NCBI RefSeq assembly: GCF_000423725.1
Contig: NZ_AUIN01000012.1
Location: 62,001 to 126,000 of the forward strand
DNA length: 64,000 bases
Direction: 5' to 3'
Source of the DNA: Streptococcus devriesei DSM 19639
GTDB lineage: Bacteria > Bacillota > Bacilli > Lactobacillales > Streptococcaceae
In this document: positions 23,868 to 31,367 of the stretch, in pieces
Position numbering within the stretch: the first letter of the stretch is position 1
Layout: each line of letters starts with the position of its first letter
Translations under genes and position numbers: made by a program
Notes under the pieces: model-generated
Database searches by the model: none
What the model saw: only the letters and a program-made list of their open reading frames with translations
Told to the model about the DNA's origin: nothing

Positions 23868-26153
23868 TCAATGAAACAGCTCATAATAGAGACCCTTAGC
23901 AGCCAAAAGGCTCTCAGGTGTTCCCTGCTCAACTACCCGTCCCTGATCCATGACGATAACATTGTTAGTCCGTTGGGAAATACTCAAGCGGTGAGCAACA
24001 AAGATAATGGTTTTATCCGTCATCTGCAAAAGATTATCAACAATTTTCTTTTCGGTCAGAATATCCAGACTGCTGGTCGCCTCATCAAGGATTAAAACCG
24101 GTGACTTGGTTAAGAGTGCTCTGGCCAGGGCAATACGCTGCTTTTGACCGCCGGAAACACCCGCAGCATCTGATAATTCTGTCTGATAGCCCAGCGGCAT
24201 TTGCTCAATATCTGAGCGGATTTCAGCCATCTCACAGGCACGAATGATTTCTTCCTGAGTTGTTCCTTCTTTGGCTCCCAGTGTCAAATTATCCATAATG
24301 GAACCACTGAACACATAGGCTTGCTGAGGCAGATAGTTAATATGCTGGCGCAGGGCTGTCTTATCAAGCACCTTTAAGTCATTGCCGTTGATACGGACAA
24401 TACCTCTGTTGGGTTCATAAAAATTGACAAGCATCTTAGCCAGAGTCGTCTTACCGGAACCGCTGGGGCCGACAATACTGACCTTATCTCCCTTTTTGAT
24501 GGTTAAATTGATATTTGACAGAGTATCACGCCCAAAACCATATTTGTAGAAGAGATTTTCAAAGCTGATGTCACCATCTAAGAAGCTCCTATCTGACAGT
24601 TCTCCCCCATTTTCAAATTCAGATTCAACCAAGTAAACCTCATTCAGACGTGTGTTGGCAACACGGGCGGACTGAAGCTTGGTCTGCAGACTGATAATAT
24701 TTTCAATAGGATTTGAAAAGTAGGACAATAAGGCATTGAAGGTAATAAGCTGACCGACAGAAATTTTATTATCCATAACCAGCCGCGAACCGTACCAGAG
24801 AATAACAACGTTCAGAATAAGCTTAGCACCTGTTTTGAGGGCATTTTGAATGGCAGTGTATTTATTCAGCTTAAAGCTTTTCTCCAGATAATCAACAAAT
24901 TCACTGTCAACGCTTTGGTAGCGGGCATCTTCACTGGTAAGTGATTTAATAGTCTCCATACCATTGATATCTTCAATGATAGAAGAGCTGACTACAGCAT
25001 TGCTTTCCATCATCTCATGATTCATCTTTTCAAAAGGTCTTAAGAAAGAAAAGATGATGACAGCGTAAATTGGAATTGACAGCAGCGTCAAGAGGAAAAG
25101 GTTGCTGTTTTGCAGCAGCAAGACACCGCCGACCAAAATCACCATAGTCAAGTCTAAAAAGATAGAAAAGATAGTGGAAGCTACCGCATTAATAATTTGA
25201 TTCGCATCAGTAAAGCGAGATGTAATCTCCCCGGTACGTCTTGTCGCAAAGAAAGACATAGGCAGGGTAAAAATATGCTTGATATAAGACAAGATGACAT
25301 CAATCACCAAGCGCAGACTCAGAACTGCTAAAAGATATTCCTTGGCAAAGGCCATCATCTGCTGGATAATATAGGTAATTATCAAACCAATAGTAATGAT
25401 GCCTAAGGTCGAGATCAGCTGATCGGGAATATATTCATCCAATATACCTTGAAGATAGTAAGAACCGACAATATCAATCAAGGTTACAATTAAGCTGGCC
25501 AGAATGATATAAGTCATCAGCGCTTTTTGCTTAAAGATCAGCGGGAAAAAGCTGGCCAAGCCGTTCTTACGCTCTTTGTGCGGTTTATAGCTGGGCTGAG
25601 GCGCCAGAAAAATAGCAACTCCTGTCCATTCTGATTGGAACTGTTCCTTGCTCATTCTTGTCACCTTGACCGAAGGGTCCGGATCGCCAATAATAAGACT
25701 GTTCTTTTCATTAGCATAGATTACATAATAATGCTGCAGGCGCTTTCCTTTGATTACATGAACAATAAAAGGATAGGTCAGATCATCATAATCAAAAAGT
25801 GTCATATCTGCTTTGATTGAACGCGTCTCAAAGCCTATCTTTTTAGCAGCTTCAACGATACCAAGGGCCGTTGTCCCCTGCTTATCTGTCTTTGACAGCT
25901 CCCGCAGATGGGCAATAGAGTAATCCGAACCATAATGCTTAGCCACAGAAGCCAAAGCAGCCGGACCGCAGTCTCTGGTATCAATCTGAGGCACCATCTT
26001 ATAATGTCTGCGCCAGAAAAGACGAGAAGTACCTTCCGGCCGTGCCTGAACAGGCGCTCCCGGCCTCAAAAATCGCTTGATTACCTCTAAAAGAATGTTA
26101 ACCACAACCACCAAAACGATAATTAAAATGATGTAAAAAGTTGTTTGTTTCAT
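23868..26153 (-). CDS. nlmT: Peptide-cleaving bacteriocin ABC exporter (NlmT/ComA-like)
   Basis: A 761-residue ABC exporter that removes double-glycine leaders and exports the peptide. Domains: an extra N-terminal membrane helix (5-28), a C39 peptidase (about 52-190; cysteine in IDTRDCGPAAL, histidine in RLQHYYVIY, aspartate in GDPDPS), six membrane helices (about 205-480) and an ATPase (Walker A GPSGSGKTT, signature VSGGQKQR, Walker B VLILDEATSSLD, H-loop VAHRLS). The local double-glycine peptides at 27-29.6 kb are its likely cargo. It forms an operon with the NlmE-like gene. The ribosome site is weak (AGAGAG). Confidence 0.92.
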   Translation of the reverse strand: MKQTTFYIILIIVLVVVVNILLEVIKRFLRPGAPVQARPEGTSRLFWRRHYKMVPQIDTRDCGPAALASVAKHYGSDYSIAHLRELSKTDKQGTTALGIVEAAKKIGFETRSIKADMTLFDYDDLTYPFIVHVIKGKRLQHYYVIYANEKNSLIIGDPDPSVKVTRMSKEQFQSEWTGVAIFLAPQPSYKPHKERKNGLASFFPLIFKQKALMTYIILASLIVTLIDIVGSYYLQGILDEYIPDQLISTLGIITIGLIITYIIQQMMAFAKEYLLAVLSLRLVIDVILSYIKHIFTLPMSFFATRRTGEITSRFTDANQIINAVASTIFSIFLDLTMVILVGGVLLLQNSNLFLLTLLSIPIYAVIIFSFLRPFEKMNHEMMESNAVVSSSIIEDINGMETIKSLTSEDARYQSVDSEFVDYLEKSFKLNKYTAIQNALKTGAKLILNVVILWYGSRLVMDNKISVGQLITFNALLSYFSNPIENIISLQTKLQSARVANTRLNEVYLVESEFENGGELSDRSFLDGDISFENLFYKYGFGRDTLSNINLTIKKGDKVSIVGPSGSGKTTLAKMLVNFYEPNRGIVRINGNDLKVLDKTALRQHINYLPQQAYVFSGSIMDNLTLGAKEGTTQEEIIRACEMAEIRSDIEQMPLGYQTELSDAAGVSGGQKQRIALARALLTKSPVLILDEATSSLDILTEKKIVDNLLQMTDKTIIFVAHRLSISQRTNNVIVMDQGRVVEQGTPESLLAAKGLYYELFH

Positions 26154-26550
26154 AAGATGTCTCTCTAAAATAAATTTAAACTAGCTTTTTTTAGAAAAAT
26201 AATCCGACCCTGTTCAAAGGAGAACTCAGGAAACTAAATTACCAGCTATAATTCATATGATATTTACTGGATCCTCTGCTAAGCCGAACAGACGAGCAGC
26301 TTCCAAGTTTCAGTACAGTCAAACATTCTGCTAAAAATTCTGCATTTTCTATTCACTTGACTATTCGTCATTGTAATCCTTAAAATGTACTGATTCAGCA
26401 AATAATAGGAGTGATTATTGATTCAATACATAAAACGGTAAAAACTATTAATCGCTTTTTCTAAACACAGTACCTTATACAAAAAAGGACCTGACCTTTA
26501 ATAGTAAAAAAGAAATCAGATCACGAGAAAGCGGAAATAATCTACTAAAC
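26154..26550. other. Intergenic region upstream of the exporter
   Basis: No gene is supported. The stretch presumably holds the exporter promoter; a TACAAT -10-like element lies on the minus strand near 26375. No strong operator could be identified. Confidence 0.4.
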
Positions 26551-26721
26551 TTAGGAAAAATATTTATCTTTTAAATAAAGAGCTATTACTAGTAAATTTT
26601 CTAACATAATTATAGAAAACGCAATCAGATTAATATTTTTTACATGCGGAAACAGCAAAGGTATAAGCAATATAATAAGGTAACTTGCCAAAACGAAACG
26701 AGAAAGCTTAGGTGATAACAC
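26551..26721 (-). CDS. Small membrane protein, probable bacteriocin immunity type
   Basis: A 56-residue frame starting with GTG at 26721, six bases after a full AAGGAGG site. It starts LSPKLSRFVLASYLIILLI and has two hydrophobic helices with a basic, charged tail (LKDKYFS). The leader AAGGAGGTGTACAGT is identical to that of the membrane protein at 27007, so the two genes are cassette-like copies in position. Size and topology match small bacteriocin immunity proteins, but no family is recognised. Confidence 0.6.
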   Translation of the reverse strand: MLSPKLSRFVLASYLIILLIPLLFPHVKNINLIAFSIIMLENLLVIALYLKDKYFS

Positions 26722-26748
26722 TGTACACCTCCTTAACTATTCTATTTA

Positions 26749-26862
26749 TCAAGTATTTACAGCTGCTCCTGCAACAAATCCTCCTGCGGCTCCTCCTACA
26801 CTACCAAGACCAGCTAACAGAATGATTTCAATGTTTGATAGCTTTAAGTAGCCTTCTCCCAT
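26749..26862 (-). pseudogene. Truncated bacteriocin-like peptide (C-terminal part)
   Basis: A 37-codon frame containing LLAGLGSVGGAAGGFVAGAA, the glycine/alanine-rich helix typical of the C-terminal half of class IIb bacteriocins. It starts inside the end of the gene at 26828-27007 in another frame. It has no double-glycine leader and no clear ribosome site. The best reading is the 3' end of a peptide gene joined to the neighbouring gene by recombination. A leaderless peptide cannot be excluded. Confidence 0.45.
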
Positions 26863-27007
26863 CCACTACAATGAAAGAAAGACTTTCTAACACCATTAAT
26901 CCTACAGCAATATACTGCACAGTTCTGATAGGAGTATATACAGCAATCAAGGCCAGCCCCACAAAAAGCGGCAGCAAAGCTTTTTTCAGCATGACTTTAA
27001 TCATCAT
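26828..27007 (-). CDS. Small membrane protein, probable immunity type
   Basis: A 59-residue protein starting MMIKVMLKKALLPLFVG, with two hydrophobic helices and a basic end (GRRLLKAIKH). The start chosen is the ATG at 27007, which has AAGGAGG eleven bases upstream. The gene lies 33 bases after the small membrane gene at 27041 in the bacteriocin island. No family is recognised; immunity is inferred from size, topology and context. Its end overlaps the truncated peptide frame at 26862. Confidence 0.55.
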   Translation of the reverse strand: MMIKVMLKKALLPLFVGLALIAVYTPIRTVQYIAVGLMVLESLSFIVVDGRRLLKAIKH

Positions 27008-27040
27008 TAAACTGTACACCTCCTTAAAAATCATGTGACC

Positions 27041-27229
27041 TTACTTATTTTTGTTTTTTAAATAAGAAAAACCAATATAAGCTAACAATAAAAACTGCAC
27101 AAGAATTACAATTGCAGTGCAGATATGCCTAACGCTTTGACTGCTGCTGGAAGAGGCGATAACCGATGCGGTCGAGCAAATCACTAGAGCCAGCGTAAAA
27201 AACAAAATAATATTACCGCCAAACTTCAT
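27041..27229 (-). CDS. Small membrane protein in bacteriocin island
   Basis: A 62-residue protein (start MKFGGNIILFFTLALVICS) with two membrane helices separated by SSSSSQSVRH and ending KNKNK. The ATG at 27229 has TAGGTGATATA upstream, the same type of site as the gene at 27864. It follows the bacteriocin-like gene 27250-27498 by 20 bases and is probably its immunity partner. Confidence 0.55.
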   Translation of the reverse strand: MKFGGNIILFFTLALVICSTASVIASSSSSQSVRHICTAIVILVQFLLLAYIGFSYLKNKNK

Positions 27230-27249
27230 TATATCACCTACTCTACTTA

Positions 27250-27498
27250 TCACATATTCCATCCCGTGATAACCCCATGGATAAGGCCAACGGTTCCTCC
27301 AATAATCATACCACCAGTCGTCAGTTCACCAAGACCAGGAATTAACAGACCTTTACTTTCCACATTAAACCCTGTAGCAACTCTGGCAATCCCTTCAGTG
27401 ATGCCTAGACCAATTACAGCATCCAGCCCTTCACCTTCAACTCCAGCAAGATAATCTTCTCCGGGTGCTTCAAAATTGTCAAATGCTAATGAATTCAT
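27250..27498 (-). CDS. Double-glycine-type bacteriocin peptide with atypical GEG site
   Basis: An 82-residue peptide precursor. The leader MNSLAFDNFEAPGEDYLAGV aligns with the three other local leaders, but the processing site reads VEGEG instead of GG. The remainder is glycine-rich and hydrophobic with GELTTGGMIIGGTVGLIHG, typical of class II bacteriocins. The ATG at 27498 follows a TTG. A conserved promoter block (27557-27621) lies 59 bases upstream, with a -10 TATAAT. Export by the local C39 exporter is expected if the altered site is cleaved. Confidence 0.72.
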   Translation of the reverse strand: MNSLAFDNFEAPGEDYLAGVEGEGLDAVIGLGITEGIARVATGFNVESKGLLIPGLGELTTGGMIIGGTVGLIHGVITGWNM

Positions 27499-27556
27499 CA
27501 AATTAGTCTTTTTTTACCTGCTAATATCGCCATTATAATACTTCAATTTTTCAGAT

Positions 27557-27621
27557 GCAATAAAATTTCTGTTTTTTAACACAGATAGTAATAAATCGCA
27601 AAAAATAATAAAATTTTCTGA
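27557..27621 (-). promoter_or_regulatory. Conserved bacteriocin promoter block (copy 1)
   Basis: On the minus strand TCAGAAAATTTTATT, then TTTATTACTAT...GTTAAAA, then CAGAAATTTTATTG. The same elements in the same order precede the peptide genes at 28438 and 29564 at 57 bases from the start codon; here the distance is 59. A likely binding region for a bacteriocin regulator. Confidence 0.55.
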
Positions 27622-27639
27622 CGATTATTATTTTATTAA

Positions 27640-27680
27640 TGCCATTTAGCTTTTTTAAAAAACGCCAAATGGCAGATTAG
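27640..27680 (-). terminator. Terminator-like long hairpin
   Basis: The stem TGCCATTTGGC...GCTAAATGGCA with A/T-paired interior follows the small gene ending at 27706. No good T run follows, so it may be weak. Confidence 0.45.
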
Positions 27681-27705
27681 TTAAACTAATTGACTTTTTA
27701 ATTCA

Positions 27706-27864
27706 TTAAAAAAACGAAGAGAGCATAACAATAAATTGGGCTATGCAAAATGACATAAAAAGTCCGAAACATAATAATTTAACAGCTTTGCTCTTACTAG
27801 CCGCAGCAATTAGCGGCAGTACTAGAAAAATGAACATGGTTAAGTAAAAATTGACATTCTGCAT
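27706..27864 (-). CDS. Small two-helix membrane protein, probable immunity type
   Basis: A 52-residue frame starting MQNVNFYLTMFIFLVLPLI, two hydrophobic helices with KSKAVK between them. The ATG at 27864 has GATAGGTGATAAT upstream, nearly the same leader as the gene at 27229. It lies downstream of the frameshifted bacteriocin gene and the membrane protein at 27972 and is probably in their transcript. No family is recognised. Confidence 0.55.
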   Translation of the reverse strand: MQNVNFYLTMFIFLVLPLIAAASKSKAVKLLCFGLFMSFCIAQFIVMLSSFF

Positions 27865-27971
27865 ATTATCACCTATCGTTCCCATCGGACATCAATTATC
27901 AATCATGAGAATCATCCAGAATTTCGTAAACAGTTATACTAGAGTGACATTTAACTTACAATCAGTTCTTG

Positions 27972-28133
27972 TTAAAAAAATAACAAATATAAACCATAAA
28001 ATGTTATTGCAATACACTCTAATACAAAGACCCCAAAAGAAATCAGCCTAATGATTGTACCTTTGCCATAAGCAGCGATTAACGGACATACTATGCAGCT
28101 AATCATAAAAAGACGACTTAAAATACTCCACAT
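27972..28133 (-). CDS. Small membrane protein, probable immunity type
   Basis: A 53-residue protein (start MWSILSRLFMISCIVCPLI) with two hydrophobic helices separated by YGKGTIIR. The longer frame would run back into the bacteriocin gene; I prefer the ATG at 28133, which lies four bases after the stop of that gene. The layout bacteriocin-immunity is repeated elsewhere in the island. The function is inference. Confidence 0.5.
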   Translation of the reverse strand: MWSILSRLFMISCIVCPLIAAYGKGTIIRLISFGVFVLECIAITFYGLYLLFF

Positions 28134-28137
28134 GTTA

Positions 28138-28438
28138 TTACCATCCGTTTTTCCAACCTTCAGCGGATCCCTGTACCAATCCACCCACAGCACCTGCAAT
28201 AGTCCCAACTCCAATTAGCCAAGGGGCTGCTTCTGCTGCCATAGGCGGAGAAACTCGCGCCAATGCAATGCCTTGCCCCGAGGCCAGCTCCAAAACCAGA
28301 AATGCCACCCACAGCTCCTTGACAAAGTCCATAGGCAACGGCGCCAAGAAGTCCTTCGCCTTCAACTCCAGCAAGGTAATCTTCTACTACTGTTTCAAAA
28401 TGATCAAATGCCATGGAGTTTAAAGTGACTGCATTCAT
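28138..28438 (-). pseudogene. Double-glycine-type bacteriocin peptide with a one-base frameshift
   Basis: The frame from ATG 28438 begins MNAVTLNSMAFDHFETVVED, with processing site LAGVEGEG, then a glycine-rich region up to GFGAGLG. It leaves frame at a run of four G (28276-28279). Dropping one G restores a peptide of exactly 99 residues. It continues QGIALARVSPPMAAEA and ends GAVGGLVQGSAEGWKNGW, a plausible bacteriocin tail. Either the gene is inactivated or the run is a sequencing error. The conserved promoter block lies 57 bases upstream. Confidence 0.7.
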
Positions 28439-28494
28439 AAAACTTCTTCTTTTCTAAATATTGCTGTCATTTTAGCACTTTAAAATGACAGGTG

Positions 28495-28560
28495 CAATAA
28501 TATTTCTGATTTTTAACGTTGATGGGAATAAAGCGAAAAGCAAGTGTAAAACTTCTGATA
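28495..28560 (-). promoter_or_regulatory. Conserved bacteriocin promoter block (copy 2)
   Basis: TCAGAAGTTTTA, then TTTATTCCCATCAACGTTAAAA, then TCAGAAATATTATTG on the minus strand, followed by an extended -10 TGCTAAAAT. It matches the blocks at 27557 and 29621. Confidence 0.6.
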
Positions 28561-28572
28561 ACTATTAATTTA

Positions 28573-28998
28573 TTAATCTTTATTATTTTTCATTTCGGCT
28601 TTCTTTATAGAAAAAAAGCTGAAAAGAGCCATGGCTGTAATAAGAATAAATACCAAGGCTGCTATAATTTTTGAATAGCGCCATATAATGACAGCAGTGA
28701 CTGTCGCAAGTACAAACCAAGAAAGCAAATAAATTATCTTTCGTGTTTGATTCTCCCGTGTATTAGCGATTGAATCATTTGCTTTTTGATCTCTCTCATT
28801 ATTTTTTTCTTCGGCTTTCTTTATAGAAAAAAAGCTGAAAAGAGCCATGGCTGTAATAAGAATAAATATTATTGTTGCTATGATTTTTGAATTTGACCAT
28901 TCGATCAAGGCAAGACTTGTAGCAAGCAAAAGCCAAGAAAGCAAAGTCATTAGCCTTCGTGTTTTTTCATCTTTTATTATCATATTAATGTATCCCAT
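28573..28998 (-). CDS. Internally duplicated membrane protein, probable immunity type
   Basis: A 141-residue protein made of two copies of a 72-residue unit. Each copy starts TRRLMTLLSWLLLAT or TRKIIYLLSWFVLAT and ends with ILITAMALFSFFSIKKAE, giving two membrane helices per copy. At DNA level 59 bases are identical between 28594-28652 and 28810-28868, exactly 216 bases apart, so the duplication is recent. It lies eight bases after the bacteriocin gene at 29007. It is probably the immunity protein for one or both peptides upstream. The ATG at 28983 is an alternative start. Confidence 0.65.
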   Translation of the reverse strand: MGYINMIIKDEKTRRLMTLLSWLLLATSLALIEWSNSKIIATIIFILITAMALFSFFSIKKAEEKNNERDQKANDSIANTRENQTRKIIYLLSWFVLATVTAVIIWRYSKIIAALVFILITAMALFSFFSIKKAEMKNNKD

Positions 28999-29006
28999 CC
29001 CAATTA

Positions 29007-29240
29007 TTAATTAGCGCCATAGTAAACGGCTGCAGCACCTGCACAGACTTCAGCACCTAGATAGAACGCAGCACCAACAGGAGTAGTACACGATAGTCCC
29101 CCGAGAATGGCAGTTCCCATGGCAAGATAAGAACCAGCAACCCCTTTTATATCGAATCCTCCCTCAATACTAGCAAGATGATTCATATCTACTTCATCAA
29201 AATTCTCGAATGCCATTGTGTCTAATGTTGTTGTGTTCAT
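29007..29240 (-). CDS. Double-glycine bacteriocin precursor
   Basis: A 77-residue precursor with a 28-residue leader (LDTMAFENFDEVD...LASIEGG) and a predicted mature peptide of 49 residues. That peptide starts FDIKGVAGSY and contains two cysteines (LSCTTP and AEVCAG) that could form a disulfide. It is rich in Gly/Ala, as in class II bacteriocins. It follows the peptide gene at 29310 by about 70 bases without its own promoter block, so the two may form a two-peptide pair. Confidence 0.8.
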   Translation of the reverse strand: MNTTTLDTMAFENFDEVDMNHLASIEGGFDIKGVAGSYLAMGTAILGGLSCTTPVGAAFYLGAEVCAGAAAVYYGAN

Positions 29241-29309
29241 AATAATTTTTCTCCTTTGTATGTTTTATCAAGATTATTATGTAAGGGTTATATTAATTAG
29301 TCCAGTCAA

Positions 29310-29564
29310 TCAATGAGTAAAAGCATAAACAGTATAAGCTGCAGCGCCGATAGCTAATGCTCCCCAACCAATAGGAGTTGCAACAGTGGCTGTCCCCGCA
29401 GCTACCGCTGCAATTCCTTCAGCACATCCTCCAGCACACCCAAATGTAGTAGCAGCGCCGAGCATACCTTCCCCAAAGTTTCCTCCTTCAATTTCAGAAA
29501 GCGAACTCCTATCTACTACCTCAAAATGATCAAATGCCATTGAATCTAAAGTGACTACATTCAT
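29310..29564 (-). CDS. Double-glycine bacteriocin precursor
   Basis: An 84-residue precursor with a 28-residue leader (LDSMAFDHFEVVD...LSEIEGG) and a predicted mature peptide of 56 residues. That peptide starts NFGEGMLGAATTF and has the cysteine pair CAGGC followed by a long Ala/Gly helix. The leader matches those of the other local peptides and suits the C39 exporter at 23868. An AAAAGGAG site precedes the ATG, and the conserved promoter block lies 57 bases upstream. The two close cysteines are unusual. Confidence 0.8.
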   Translation of the reverse strand: MNVVTLDSMAFDHFEVVDRSSLSEIEGGNFGEGMLGAATTFGCAGGCAEGIAAVAAGTATVATPIGWGALAIGAAAYTVYAFTH

Positions 29565-29620
29565 AAAACTTCTCCTTTTCTAAATATTGCTGCCATTTTA
29601 ACATTTTAAAACGACACACA

Positions 29621-29686
29621 CAATAATATTCCAGAATTTTAACAGTCATGGTAATAAAACGAAAGAAATGCATAAAATTTCTGATA
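29621..29686 (-). promoter_or_regulatory. Conserved bacteriocin promoter block (copy 3)
   Basis: TCAGAAATTTTATG, then TTTATTACCATGACTGTTAAAA, then CTGGAATATTATTG on the minus strand, and an extended -10 TGTTAAAAT about 20 bases on. Same order and distance as the copies at 27557 and 28495. Confidence 0.6.
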
Positions 29687-29737
29687 AATCATAGCGTTTC
29701 TTTAATACTTTTACAGTTCTACTCATCCTCAATAAAA

Positions 29738-29763
29738 GAGCCTGAAACATACTGTTTCAGACT
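29738..29763 (-). terminator. Intrinsic terminator after ulaF
   Basis: Minus-strand stem CTGAAAC/GTTTCAG with a five-base loop, followed by GCTCTTTTATT. It separates the ula operon from the bacteriocin genes. Confidence 0.7.
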
Positions 29764-29789
29764 TCTGAATTTTTTCTTACAAAGATTTG

Positions 29790-30500
29790 TTAGTGGCTAT
29801 CTCCCTTTTGCCCATAGTAGGCGTTTTTCCCATGTTTGCGCAGATAGTGTTTGTCTTTCAATGCCTGCGGCACTTCTTCAACTTCAGGATTGATTGCTTC
29901 GGTATAGCGAGCCATACGAGCGGCTTCTTCCAAAACAACGGCATTGTAAACAGCTGATTTTTCATCCTTGCCCCAAGAAAATGGGCCGTGGTTGCGCACT
30001 GTCACACCTGAAACGGCTAAAGGCTCCAGACTGCGCTTAGCGAATTCCTCAATGATAACCTTGCCGGTTTCTTTTTCATATTCTCCGTTAATTTCCTCGG
30101 CTGTCAGCGCTCTGGCACAAGGAATCGGACCATAAAAAGTATCTGCATGAGTCGTTCCGTAACAAGGAATATCACGGCCGGCCTGAGCCCAGGCTACTCC
30201 TTCGGTTGAGTGAGTGTGGACAATGCCACCGATTTCAGGCCATGCCTTATAAAGCTCAACATGGGTTGGCAGATCAGACGATGGGTTGAGATCGCCTTCA
30301 ACGATATTTCCGTCAAGGTCAGTCACGACCATGTTTTCAGGAGAGAGCTTGTCGTAAGCAACACCTGATGGTTTGATAGCAATATAGCCTTGCTCGCGGT
30401 CAATGGCCGAGACATTGCCCCAGGTAAATTTTACCAAACCATGAACTGGTAGCTCCATATTAGCATCGTAAACACGTTTTCTTAATTCTGGTACTAACAT
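29790..30500 (-). CDS. ulaF: L-ribulose-5-phosphate 4-epimerase
   Basis: A 236-residue class II aldolase-fold epimerase that converts L-ribulose 5-phosphate to D-xylulose 5-phosphate, the last step of ascorbate breakdown. Visible: FTWGNVSAIDREQGYIAIKPSG near 25, VEGDLNPSSDLPTHVELY near 67, the zinc histidines IVHTHS near 94 and VRNHGPFSWG near 168. It is the last gene of the ula operon and follows ulaE directly. Its product feeds the transketolase and phosphoketolase encoded nearby. Confidence 0.93.
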   Translation of the reverse strand: MLVPELRKRVYDANMELPVHGLVKFTWGNVSAIDREQGYIAIKPSGVAYDKLSPENMVVTDLDGNIVEGDLNPSSDLPTHVELYKAWPEIGGIVHTHSTEGVAWAQAGRDIPCYGTTHADTFYGPIPCARALTAEEINGEYEKETGKVIIEEFAKRSLEPLAVSGVTVRNHGPFSWGKDEKSAVYNAVVLEEAARMARYTEAINPEVEEVPQALKDKHYLRKHGKNAYYGQKGDSH

Positions 30501-31364
30501 TTATCGTAACCCCGCTTTCTCTATTAGTGGATAAAGGAAATCCTGCGCTTCCTTGATAGCTGCCCGTGTTTCTTCAACGGTCTCACAGTTTTCTGACCAC
30601 ATTTCAATCAGAAACGGGCCGTTGTAGTTTGTTTTCTTTAACACCTCAAACATGGCTGCCCAGTCAACACAGCCTTGCCCAAACGGCACATCACGGAATT
30701 GGCCTTTTGAAGTTTCCGTAACAGCATAAGTGTCTTTTAGGTGAAGGGCTGCGATGGATTGATGCCCCATATAAAATTCACTCCAGAGATCATTTCCCCA
30801 GGCTGAAACATTACCCGTATCTGGATAGACAAAAAGGTAAGGAGAATCAATCTCTTTTTCAATGGCTAGATATTTTTCGATCGAATTGATGAAGGGATCG
30901 TCCATGATTTCAATGGAAAGAATGACCTGAGCTTCTTCTGCCCAGGTGCAGGCCTGACGCAGGTTTTTAATGAAGCGAGCTCTGGTTTCAGGCGATTTTT
31001 CTTCGTAGTAGACATCATAGCCTGCCAGCTGAATATTACGAATGCCGATGTCTTGAGCAAAGATGATGCACTTCTTCATCATGTCCATAGCACGCGCTTC
31101 CTTGTCAGGATTATTGGACCCCATCGGGAAGCGGCGGTGGCCGCTGAAGGTAATGGTTGGCACCCGCACACCCGTTTCAAAAATAGCTTTAACTAAGTCT
31201 AAACGCTCTTCTTTCGACCAATCGAGACGCGCTAAACGTTCATCGCTTTCATCAATGGATAACTCTACAAAGTCAAAGCCTAATTCCTTGGCAAAATTGA
31301 GCCGCTCCAGCCAAGTGAAATGCTTGGGAGTTGCTTTTTCGTAAATACCGATTGGACGTGTCAT
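30501..31364 (-). CDS. ulaE: L-xylulose-5-phosphate 3-epimerase
   Basis: A 287-residue xylose-isomerase-like TIM-barrel enzyme that converts L-xylulose 5-phosphate to L-ribulose 5-phosphate. The family stretches GIYEKATPKHFTWLERL at the start, ELSIDESDERLARLDW near 36, SIEIMDDPFI near 152 and HLKDTYAV near 206 are present. It sits between ulaD (three bases upstream) and ulaF (adjacent), which fits the pathway order. Confidence 0.93.
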   Translation of the reverse strand: MTRPIGIYEKATPKHFTWLERLNFAKELGFDFVELSIDESDERLARLDWSKEERLDLVKAIFETGVRVPTITFSGHRRFPMGSNNPDKEARAMDMMKKCIIFAQDIGIRNIQLAGYDVYYEEKSPETRARFIKNLRQACTWAEEAQVILSIEIMDDPFINSIEKYLAIEKEIDSPYLFVYPDTGNVSAWGNDLWSEFYMGHQSIAALHLKDTYAVTETSKGQFRDVPFGQGCVDWAAMFEVLKKTNYNGPFLIEMWSENCETVEETRAAIKEAQDFLYPLIEKAGLR

Positions 31365-31367
31365 AAT

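Noticed and set aside
26154..29700. A two-component system for bacteriocin control
   Set aside because: I looked for a histidine kinase and response regulator near the peptides and found none in this window.
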